Shown one piece after another: positions 16,044 through 25,939 of a stretch of 64,000 bases of DNA (position 1 is the stretch's first letter; every line of letters begins with the position of its first letter). The notes beneath the pieces were generated by a model. It saw only the letters and a list, made by a program, of their open reading frames with translations, searched no databases and was not told the origin of the DNA. Source of the DNA: Lathyrus oleraceus (taxonomy: Eukaryota; Streptophyta; Magnoliopsida; Fabales; Fabaceae); the NCBI RefSeq assembly GCF_024323335.1, contig NC_066585.1, positions 84,184,614 to 84,248,613 of the forward strand, written 5' to 3'. The position numbers were made by a program, and so were the translations under genes.

Positions 16044-16200
16044 TCGTGAATTTCTGTTTAATAGGAGTATCTTGTTGTTGTTGTTGATGATGTTGGTGAT
16101 GGTTGATATTCGATTTCGAAGTTCGAAGTTGTAAGAGAGGAAGAAGTAATGGTTTTATAGGAAGTAGAAGAGAAGAGTCAAAAAGGTTGATTAAAAAATA

Positions 16201-16366
16201 CACGTGGGATTAGTGAAGTCGGGGGAAGGTGTATTATAGAGCAAGTGTAACTCACAAGAAGAGAAAGTCCTCGAACTTCGAAGTTCGAACCATGTTTTTT
16301 CGTTGATAAAGGTGAATGCAGACATCACGGCACGTGGCGAGACGTGACTGGAGGGTAGGACACGTG
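16201..16366 (-). promoter_or_regulatory. ABRE/G-box cluster in the NAC promoter
   Basis: Three perfect CACGTG cores at 16201-16206, 16331-16336 and 16361-16366, plus GACGTGAC at 16341-16348, lie 158-323 bp upstream of the NAC start. ATAF-type NAC genes are known to be ABA- and drought-induced, and clustered ABREs are the usual basis. Two inverted TTCGAA/GTTCGAA stretches near 16110-16130 and 16269-16288 flank the first core. Confidence 0.6.
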
Positions 16367-16511
16367 CGAGGGACTTTTTTTGTGTGTCACTGCTTGCGTC
16401 ACTGACTTAGCCCGGTTTTGGTAAAATGGTTGACTGTTGTCGTAGTGGCTGTGTTTATTTTTGGAGTCGACAGATTGTTGTACCTTATTTAATTCTCCTA
16501 ATGCTCTGCAT

Positions 16512-17072
<561 letters not shown>

Positions 17073-17205
17073 GACGAGGTGAAGGAATTTTAATTTTTAC
17101 CGCAGTACCCTCATTTTCAAAATATATTTCCAATATACCCCACTTTGAAAATTAATTCCCAAAATGCCTTATTTTTTGTTTCGTCTCGTCCATTGAAATG
17201 ACGAG
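17073..17205 (+). repeat. MULE left terminal inverted repeat
   Basis: Pairs with 23416-23539 on the other strand. It ends internally with one copy of the 21-nt CTCGTC-N9-GACGAG motif at 17185-17205. The outermost bases, GACGAG, equal one arm of that motif. Confidence 0.75.
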
Positions 17206-17782
17206 GAGGTGAAGGAATTTTTTCAACGTGTAGGTTCGGCCAATGGTTGCCCGAGTTAATGATGGGTCTTTTTTTATATTTAATTTAAATACAATATTAT
17301 AATTTAAATACATTATTAGGATTATTAATAAATGGTTTTTTAATTATTTTTATATTTAAGTAATATAAATTAAATTTTTTTATAATAATATTTTTTTATA
17401 ATGAGGCATATAACTAATTATAATAAATAATAATTATTTTATTGATATACATGGACGAAATACATTTTATTTATAGTGACCGCCTGTTCCACATTTTGTG
17501 CCAACTTTTTTGCGTTTTCCCTTGCCTAAGTCTTCTGGTCTTTGTCTTGGGGGAGATGGAGACGAGTCGGAAGACAGCTGTGATGTATTTGGAGGCATAT
17601 CCATACCGTCGAGTTCTTGAATGGAAAAAGTAGGCATATTCAGTAGATGCTCATCAGTGAAGTCAAAGTCGGGTATTGAATGTGTTAGTTATGTGAAGGT
17701 GTTGGGTTGGGTGTGTTGGATATGAGGATAGTAAACATCATCAGGGTTGTATGTAGAAGTGGATTGTGCGAATGTAGTGTTA

Positions 17783-19619
17783 AATGTTTGGGGTTGAGAA
17801 TGGGGTTTGAGTTATCAAAGTTGGGTTGAGAATGGGGTTTGAGTTATCAAAGTTGGGTTGAGGAATTGGAGTGTATTGTATGGGTGGGCGTAGGTTGGTT
17901 TGTTGTTGATATTGTTGGTTGTAAATGTAGTTTGTTTGAGGGAATGGAGTGTGAGGATTTTGGTGTTGGGTTGAGGTGGCACAAAATGTGTGTTGTTGGG
18001 TGGTCTGGGTGTGTTGATAAGTTTGTTGAGCTGATGAAGATGGTTTGACCCTAAATTGGGATGTGTACGTGTGGGGAATGTCTTGATGTAAGGGTGATCT
18101 AGTTTGTTGGGTTGAAGAAGAGACATGTTGACGGGGATCATTCAAAAATTGGGTCAGAGCAACGTGCGTAAAAGGAATTGACAAAAATCAATTCATGTAT
18201 TCTCTACCCGACTTAGACTCACCAAGTACCGAGTTACCTTGTAATACCAAATGTCTTCTCTTTTTCCATTCTTTGATCTCTTTTTTGTTTAAATCTTGCC
18301 AATGTTTATCCCAAGCTTGGACCATAGTCATATTATGATGTTCACTTAGACATCTTGGCTGAGACGGGATGTGTTGTTCGAATTCAAATTGGAGTTTGAC
18401 CCGATCCGTCTGATGCATCTCAACGGTAAAGAAACATATTATATATGTTGTTGCACTCCAGACTCGGCTGTCACTATAATCAGGCACTGGGTATTGTATG
18501 TACGACCTCCATATAAACTGTTATAAGTAATATAATTATTATAATGTAAAAAAGAAGTTTAGATAAGTTGAATATTGTAATTAACCATACTTACATCATT
18601 TTCTTCCATGTGTTCAATTGCAACTCAGTATCCACGTAGATGATGACGAGGATTATTTCCGTAATGCATACCTCGTTTGCACCATCTTGCATTGAAAAAA
18701 AATATTAACGTGATGTATAACTTATTTTGAGAAAAATAAAGTGCATTCAATGAAAATGAGCACCTTAATGCATACGGATGTGATGGAACCTCGGTACTAA
18801 CTGGGGAAAATAACGGTATACGTGTGAATGCCCAGATACTTTGTAATACAACACAGCCTTTTATGCTCTTCATTCCTTTATGGACTACCTTGCACATATG
18901 TCTATATAATGTTGCCAGACAAGCAGAACCCCAACTATATGTGTTACATTTTTCCAGGTCTCCTTCTAGAGGTAACCAAGAAGAATGCAATAAATTGTGA
19001 CTCTTATCTGACATTAAGAAAGTAGCAATTAATAGTAAAATATAAAATTTTGCATGGAGAATATTTTCCACTTCCGTCGGGGAAGAGTTATTTTTTATCT
19101 GTGTTAATAGAGCTTCTAACCAAACAATTTTGACAGAAGCCCCATTTTTATCTGAAACGGCCGGTTCGACGCCTAAATTCTCCATGTAAACATCGCTAGT
19201 TACATTTGTTGGGTCATTAACATCTTTACCGTTAATTCGGAGACCGAGTAACATACTCACATCCTCCAGTGTGATAGTACATTCACTAGTTGGTAAATGA
19301 AAAGTATATGTCTTGGGTTTCCATCTCTCTAACAAAGCAACAACTAGTTTTAGAGTTTACTTTTAAGCTTACTATCTTGGCTACATTAGCAAAACCCGCT
19401 AGTTCTAAATACGGTATTATAATCGCACTTGGTTGAATGTAAGTATGGGAATGGACTCGGAACCTAGTGTCTTCCTGAAATTTAGATAAAAATGATAATG
19501 AATATTTTTTGTGATGAGAAGCTGAATTTAAAAAAAAAGTAGTGAATACACAGACTTACATATTTGGCAATGTTCACTACTGTTCCACGGTGTGATTCGC
19601 CCATCCACAACAAAGACAT
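17783..19619 (-). pseudogene. MAIN-LIKE plant mobile domain (PMD-C) gene inside the MULE, broken
   Basis: Minus strand, ATG at 19617-19619 (MSLLWMGESHRG). Exon 1 is 19619-19560 with a gtaagt donor; exon 2 starts at 19474. The PMD has the hallmarks of MAIN/MAIL proteins: ILE-type PYLELAGFANVAKI, ERWKPKTYTFHLP, TITLEDVSMLLGLRI, a GSACLATLYRHMC block, and later DRVKLQFEFEQHIP. The C-terminus is Gln/Pro/Thr-rich and low in complexity (about 17783-18180). Breaks: a one-base excess in an A-run near 19348, a TGA at about 18625-18627 right after HHLRGY, and a TGA near 18190. MAIN and MAIL1 are nuclear proteins needed for meristem maintenance and transposon silencing with PP7L. PMD-C genes carried on MULEs are a known theme. 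This copy is unlikely to make a full protein. Confidence 0.8.
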
Positions 19620-19715
19620 TTTTTAGATGTGAAATAGAAGAAAATTTGATGTGAGAAACCTAATTTGTTTGAAGATTGAAAAGATTTTGATGAAAATTAT
19701 TTGATGATGAAAGGC

Positions 19716-19724
19716 TAATTTATA
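19716..19724 (-). promoter_or_regulatory. TATA box of the MAIN-LIKE gene
   Basis: TATAAAT on the minus strand about 100 bp upstream of the ATG at 19619. Spacing is plausible for a TATA promoter with a short leader. Confidence 0.4.
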
Positions 19725-19872
19725 GGGTTGGAAAAATATTTAAAAAATTGATGATAATAGTGCAGGTTGATTCAACACAACACTACATGCATGCAAAAAA
19801 CTGTGTCGAGTATTCCCTTCAATAATTCCCTGGTTGATTAGATGGTGAACTGCGAAATATGCATGCGTTCAG

Positions 19873-20020
19873 ACACGCCCAATGAATGGCCGAGCCAGGT
19901 CTGCAACTGTGTTGACTCGTCCAACCAATGGACGAGCTATGTCTACACGCGTGTTGTCTCGTCCAACGAAAGGGCAAGTTATGCCTGTCAGCCTTTTTAG
20001 CCGTCCAATCAATGGTTGAG
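19873..20020. promoter_or_regulatory. Cluster of 21-nt inverted-repeat motifs between the two MULE promoters
   Basis: Four copies of the CTCGTC-N9-GACGAG type: about 19874-19894, 19916-19936, 19958-19978 and 20000-20020. The copies are a constant 42 bp apart, start to start. Consensus of the first 16 bases is CTCGTCCAAYCAATGG. The cluster lies between the two TATA boxes of the divergent genes. A transposase or regulator binding array is inferred, not known. Confidence 0.65.
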
Positions 20021-20062
20021 TTAGGGTTTAGGGTTTTGTATCCTTGGAAATCATTTTTTGAC

Positions 20063-20069
20063 TATAAAA
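20063..20069 (+). promoter_or_regulatory. TATA box of the MULE transposase gene
   Basis: TATAAAA about 65 bp upstream of the ATG at 20132. It supports starting the protein at MAQRNLVV rather than at the upstream ATG at 20090, which would fall at about the transcription start. Confidence 0.5.
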
Positions 20070-20131
20070 TAGGTTTTTAATGGTATTCTTTGTCAACATT
20101 CCAACTCTCCTACATTCATATCTATATCCAA

Positions 20132-22589
20132 ATGGCTCAAAGAAATTTAGTTGTGTCTATCCATTCTAACGGGTCAATTTTCACATATGTTAATGAGGGA
20201 TTCTCATTTAGCAATACAAATATGCATTTATTCAAAATCCACATCAATTCTGACTTCCATCCTCTAAAAGATCGAATTGAAAGAAAGTTACAAAGTTGTG
20301 TTGAAGACATTATTTATCGCCATCCATTAATTAATGGAGACGATGGTACTGTCTTTTATGTAATGACACCTATTGAGAATGATGAAGATGTCAAGTCAAT
20401 GTTTCAATGTCATATAACATTTTCTCAATTGCCCACCATTGAGATATATGTTCGTCTACTTGAAAATCTTGAAACATATCCAACGCAATCCATACACTCA
20501 CACCAGTACGGAATGAGTCAAACCATTGACGAAGAACCGACTCAAAATAATGAACCTTTCACACCGAATGAAGAGGTTGGCGACAATAGTGAGGATGACC
20601 AAGAAGAGGTCTGGTTTGAAGATCTATTTGGTGCTAGCAATGACGATGGCAATGAAGATATCATCGACACACCGACCGTAGCAGTAACAAATCAATCGAT
20701 TAGTTTGTACAATCCACCTATTCACATGAAAAATATAAGTTTGGATGATGCTGAACCAATCTCTATTTTTGGGGTTTTCACACCAATTCACAATGCTGAC
20801 GAAATAGAGGAGGGAATGGAGTTTGAAAATAAGGAAGTGTTTGTTGTTGCGTTGTAATAATGGTATATAAAATGTAGTCTAGATTATTCAGTGACTAAAT
20901 ATGACAATGTACGTTACGTCATCAAATGTCAAAATTCGGCATGCAATTTCAAATGCAAGGTTTCTTTGCATAAGGGCAACTCAAAGTGGAAAGTTGGTAA
21001 CTCTGGTGGGCCTCATACATGCACAACCACTTCTATGTCACAAGACCATAGAAAACTCAATTCAGAAATGATTAGTAAGAGCATAATAGAGCTTGTTAAT
21101 CGCGACGCTTCTCTTAAGGTGAAGGTGATCATCGCTCATGTTGCGGAGAAATACAGGTATATAATATACTACAAAAAGGCATGGATTGCAAAGTGTAAGG
21201 CAATTGAGTCGTTGTATGGAAATTGGGAGACATCTTACAACGATCTGCCGTAGTGGATACTGGTAATAAAAACATATCTTCCAGGTACTATTATAGAATT
21301 GCAATCCTTACCTGTGATTTCAAATGATGGATCACACTTGGGTGACCAAAGGATCTTCCATCGTCATTTTGGGGCGTTTCGACCATGTATACGTGGTTTC
21401 ACATATTGTAAACCTATTGTGCAGGTTGATGGGACATGATTATATGGCAAGTATAGAGGGACTCTGTTGATGGCTGTGGCACAGGATGGGAACGAGAATA
21501 TTTTTTCAATAGCGTTCACATTGGTTGAAGGTGAGACAAAGGATGCTTGGAGTTTCTTTCTTAAGAATTTGAGAATACACGTTACTCCATAAGAAAATTT
21601 GTGTCTAATATCAGACAGACATGAATCAATAAATAGTGCATATAATAATCCTGAAAATGGATGGCAATATCCTCCGTCTTCACACGTCTATTGCATTAGA
21701 CACGTTGTAAAAAACTTCATGCGTGAGATTAAAGACAAGGAACTGTGCAAAATAGTTGTTAACATGGGTTATGTGTTGATAGAGGCGAAATTTAACTACT
21801 ATCGGGGGGAAATCCGAAGAACAACCAATGACGCTTTATCATGGATAGACAACATCCCTCGGGAGAAGTGGGCAAGGGCATTTGACGGAGGGCAACGCTG
21901 GGGTCACATGACAACTAATCTGGCATAAGCAATAAACTCCATACTCAAAGAAACCCGAAACTTTCCAATCACCGCATTGGTCAAATCAACGTACTATCGA
22001 TTAGGATCACTATTTGGTAAAAGAGGCCATCAATGGACAAAAATGTTAGCCTCTGGGTAAGTTTTCACTGATAACTGCAACAAGGGGATGCCTGAGGAAG
22101 TCGGTAAAGCTAACACACATAACGTCATGCAATTTGATTGCGAGAGATTCTATTTCATGGTCCATGAGAAGATTAATCAGAATGATGGTCGACCAACCGA
22201 TACATTCAGTGTTGATCTTAGGAAACAACATTGCGATTGTGGGAAACTTCAGGCATTTCACTTACCTTGCTCCCATGTAATCGCATCATGTTAGAGTATA
22301 CACCAGGACTACTCCATTCACATACCATACATGTTCAAAATTCTTAACGTCTTCAAGGTCTATAAGGAGAGTTTATTAGGACTTCCCCATGAGGAAAATT
22401 GGCCACAATATGAAGGATTTACTCTTTGCCATGACAACTCTGAGAAGGAGGAAGAAAGGGCGCCCAAACAGCATCCAGATTAGAACCGAGATGAACAATG
22501 TTGAAAAGGAAAAGAGAAGGTGTGGGATTTGCCCTGAAATAAGACACATGCATAGGAAATGTCCAAATGTTGCAGGACCCTCTAGATGA
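20132..22589 (+). pseudogene. MURA-like MULE transposase, broken
   Basis: The N-terminal 240 residues are acidic (20132-20857) and contain DGTVFYVMTPIENDEDV. Next is the MuDR-type zinc-binding region (CQNSACNFKCKVSLH, then PHTC). The MULE catalytic domain follows with VDG (Asp near 21428) and ISDRH (Asp near 21613), then a downstream RWGHMTTNLA block. The SWIM zinc finger CDCGKLQAFHLPCSH is at about 22229-22273, and a CCHC-like knuckle (CGICPEIRHMHRKC) closes the protein. Stops interrupt the reading at 20855 (TAA), 21251 (TAG), 21437 (TGA), 21590 (TAA), 21926 (TAA), 22058 (TAA), 22292 (TAG) and later. Every domain of a full MURA protein is present in order, so it decayed by point mutation rather than truncation. 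The MULE family belongs with FAR1/FHY3-type domesticated transposases. Confidence 0.85.
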
Positions 22590-22801
22590 TTATGTTGTTT
22601 TTTTATTATCAACTATTATGCACGTACTATATATCAACTGTTGTGTATTAATAATGTCTTTTGGAAACAAATGTTATGGAATACATTTGATAATCAAAGG
22701 CTTCTGGTTACAAAGTACAATCATAACAACTTAAATTCATAGAGGTTATTAACTAACTAATCAACAACAACAACAACCAACATAAGTGGACCTTTAACTC
22801 C

Positions 22802-23003
22802 TCAGTTAACTTCACCACTATGTGCCGAAAACATACACTGAACATCTTCATCGTTTTCTATATGATCCAGGTAATACATGTACGTACCATCAGGGCTTGT
22901 ATCACTCAACGTTATGTATGGAAAACGATACTCTATTTTTCTCACCTTCATACGACTCCCGCCCAATTGTCGAAAGCCAGTGTGGATGGCTGCAATCAGT
23001 GTT
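22802..23003 (-). pseudogene. Antisense exon paralogous to the transposase N-terminal module
   Basis: On the minus strand an open frame begins after a TTTCAG acceptor at 23004-23005 and ends with TGA at 22802-22804, about 66 codons. Its end reads DGTYMYYLDHIENDEDVQCM, matching DGTVFYVMTPIENDEDVKSM of the transposase at 20340-20400 in the same order. It stops soon after this module, so it would encode a short protein without zinc-binding or catalytic domains. Upstream exons are not resolved. It may be a remnant of an accessory gene or of an inverted duplication within the MULE. Confidence 0.45.
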
Positions 23004-23161
23004 CTGAAATTCCATTACAGATCGAGGCAAACACTGATTTTTTCCAACTTGTCCATAAATTGCAAGACCCCAAACAAGCATTCATACCAAAATAATTTGA
23101 TGTGTGATCTGAATTACATTTCTACAAGTCCTGCTATTTATAGAAAATTAATACATGAATA

Positions 23162-23385
23162 TTCGGCCAACCATTAACCGAGACAGTACAAACACGAAGC
23201 AATTTCTCGGTCATTGAAAGTCATTGGTGATAACTATATCATTTAAAAACAATATTAATTGATTAAATCTATTAAACTAATTTAAAAAACAAAAAACAAA
23301 ACCACTTCATTCACTCGGCCATCCATTGGTCGAGTTCATGCATGGCGAAAAGGTGTTGGCAGGACTCGTCCAACCAATAGGCGAG
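23162..23385. promoter_or_regulatory. Right subterminal copies of the 21-nt inverted-repeat motif
   Basis: Copies at about 23162-23182, 23314-23334 and 23365-23385, with a fourth at 23416-23436 belonging to the right terminal repeat. All keep the 21-nt length and the two 6-bp arms with small changes. Confidence 0.6.
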
Positions 23386-23415
23386 TCAACACTAGACAAT
23401 TTTGACATTCAGCAA

Positions 23416-23539
23416 CTCGTCCTTTCAATGGGCGAGACAAAGGTATAAAGTAGGGCATTATGGGAATTAATTTTCAGAGTGGGGTATATTGGGAATAAAG
23501 TTTAAAAAATAGGGCAAGGCAGTAAAAAAGTCTCTCGTC
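23416..23539 (-). repeat. MULE right terminal inverted repeat
   Basis: Reverse complement of 17073-17205, with blocks AGTGGGGTATATTGG and TGGGAATTAATTTTC, ending CTCGTC. The internal boundary is the 21-nt motif at 23416-23436. Confidence 0.75.
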
Positions 23540-23914
23540 ACGCTCTGTTCAAATCTTCCCTCCACCACATGTAACATATTTTGACAGTTTATTCTAATTT
23601 TAACAAGATTTGTGTTATTTAACCAAATGATATAGATCATATTTATAGAATTTAAATTGAAACTTAATAACATGACATCTCCGATGATTCTTTATCACAT
23701 ATTCGTATAACAAAATCCACCATTAAATTGAAAGTTATTATCATATAAATCATGTTTATAGAATTTAATATCAATCAGAAATTATTTGACATGTCAACGA
23801 GATACATATAAACTGACGTCTTACGATGATAATAGCTTTTAGTCTATAGCAATATGAGTTATAATAAAAATAATAATATTAATGATAAAAATAATGATGA
23901 AAATATTATTAAAG
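23534..23914. repeat. Right copy of the direct duplication flanking the MULE
   Basis: Same sequence as 16512-17072 without the TA expansion. It shares the CTCGTC start with the MULE end and runs into the pararetrovirus remnant at about 23905. Confidence 0.8.
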
Positions 23915-25026
23915 ATAAAGATAATAGTATTGGAAAAGATAATTATAGGAGTAAAGTAATATGCGGAAGACAAATTGAAATATTAAAAGGCATGCTTTTA
24001 TTTATGAAAAATACTTATAAAGGATGACAAATCAAGAATTTTAAGTTCTAAGATTGAAAACTCAAATGTCTTTCACAACACACAAATGATCCTTTTAGGC
24101 AAGGATCCACACAGACTTGAAACTAAAATAAACTAAGCATAAACTTTTATAAAAGGTAATGTCCCACATGGCCCGAATAACTGATATACAACAAGTTTTT
24201 TTAAAATAAAAGTAGAGTCAATAATTCAAAAGCAATTTTGAGTGGAAGATAATTGAAGCCAGCAAAAGGGGGTCTTTGTTGTCTTTAACTTCTTATCTTC
24301 ACCATAATTGATTTTATCTTCAAAATAATGTTAACAAGAGAAATCTTCATAATCTTATCTTCACCATAATTGAACTTATCTTCAAAATAATTGAATGTAG
24401 GATTCTGTCTTTTAAAGGTCTATGATTCCATAAAAATCATCTTCATTATTATTTTCAGAAGTGCTAGAAGCACTACCACTTTCAGATAAAATAGTCATAC
24501 CTTCTTTAATCTAGCTTAAGAACTCTTTATGGCTGGAAGCAACAGATAAAAAGGCAAGTAATTTTGATCTATCTTACAAGAAAGATGACCCTTCCCATGA
24601 TAGTTCAGATGAAAAGGTCCAGGATGAAATCCACGTAATTTCAAAAACAACACAAAAACATAATAAAGACTTGTAATCAGGACAAGTAGTTTTTTTTGTA
24701 AAATTGTTAAATGCCTTTGAGGCATAATAAGGAAATATTTCTAAAATTGACCCAACAGTTCCAAACTAATGGATAAATCAATTAGGGAAGCTAAGTGAAA
24801 TATCCTTGTTGACCCATATAAATAAGGTGTGGTTGAAAGGTTCAACAGACAAAAAATTGAACCAAGCGTCCATGTAATCAAAGCAAGAATAGTATTGTGT
24901 AGTAAAGGTTCTAGAAAAAGATTTTAATTCTGATGGAGTTTGTTTCCAACCAGAAGGAAATAATACCTTATTAATTTTGAATTTAGAGAACTTAATTTTA
25001 GATTTATCATTCTGATATGTTCTGGG
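23905..25026 (-). mobile_element. Endogenous pararetrovirus (caulimovirid) fragment, 3' part, minus strand
   Basis: Reverse-complement match to the plus-strand fragment at about 42.1-43.4 kb over its whole length. It covers the C-terminal coding remnant, the leader/terminal region and the region next to the primer site. Reading frames are broken. The TATA-like word seen in the plus copy at 43182 is degraded here (near 24091). It ends abruptly at the LTR of the Tat element. The matching minus-strand RT part resumes at 39951 with about 450 bp of the equivalent sequence missing. An old, decayed integration. Confidence 0.7.
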
Positions 25027-25817
25027 TGTTAGCTGAGATTTTCGATAAGGGAAAATGCCTCAGCAAACAGGTCAGAATAAAGACATGTCGACTTTTTAAT
25101 GATTTGTGCATAGTGTTGGGTTCCAAATGAAGAGAAATTGGGACTTAACAATTTTTGAGAATGTTATGGAGACATCTCGACAACAGAGATCTCGACAGCG
25201 ACAAATGCGTCGAGGAGGCGGTTATTTGGGCGCGCAGACTTCACGTTCAAATATGATAACTGTTTTTTGGAGTTATGTTTAAAGGAACACGTGGAGGAAA
25301 TGTAAGGAGAAAGACATGCATGCGTTCATGTGGCGAAAGCTAAAGATCTGAACGTTATAGAGCAGTCATTCCTTACTTGTATATATATAGGGATTTCATT
25401 TGTAGAATTATAGATGTTCATTTTACTACAAAATCTTATTTGTACTCAAAGTATCAGCGTCAAGAGAAAAGAGTTTTCATTGAGAGAATGTGAGGAATAT
25501 GAAACACCAATCCTTACTTTAATGATAAAGTCTTTCTATTCAATTTACCTTTTCTAGTGCAATTACTTTCATTTATACATAATTCAATATTGTATCTTTA
25601 TTTTTGCTTTACTACAACAACTTACTTTATTTCCTGTTGAAATTGCATTTTTACATTGTTAACATAACTATTTCAACCAAGTCGAGATAGAGCCCTTTCC
25701 TAAGAGGTAAATCACAAACTAAGAATGTTAGCATAATATCCTAGGATTCACTAGTCGGTCTTGTTCGTAACCTTTGATTAAGAGATTAGCAGTTGTTTGT
25801 GAAGTTTTAGCGTAAAC
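25027..25817 (+). repeat. 5' LTR of the Tat element
   Basis: TGTTAGCTGAGATTTTCG to GCGTAAACA. It is followed at once by AATTGGCACACCTGGTGAGA, which sits where the primer-binding site of Tat-type elements lies (25818-25837). Confidence 0.7.
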
Positions 25818-25939
25818 AAATTGGCACACCTGGTGAGACAATTTAAAGAAAATAAAAAAGAAGGAGAAAGTCGCTTACATTAAGGCAAACAATTATTTGT
25901 CTGATAGAGGCGATGAGTATCTCGAAGAAAACGAGGTGA

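Larger units (their letters stand above)
17073..23539. mobile_element. Mutator-like DNA transposon (MULE) carrying a MAIN-LIKE gene
   Basis: 6.47 kb bounded by long inverted repeats: 17073-17205 matches the reverse complement of 23416-23539. Shared blocks include CAATATACCCCACT, GAAAATTAATTCCCA and the terminal GACGAG. Inside are a MURA-like transposase (+, about 20.1-22.6 kb), a divergent MAIN-LIKE gene (-, about 17.8-19.6 kb) and a small antisense exon at 22.8-23.0 kb. Both large genes are broken, so this copy is not autonomous as it stands. A 21-nt inverted-repeat motif recurs at the ends and centre. Confidence 0.8.
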
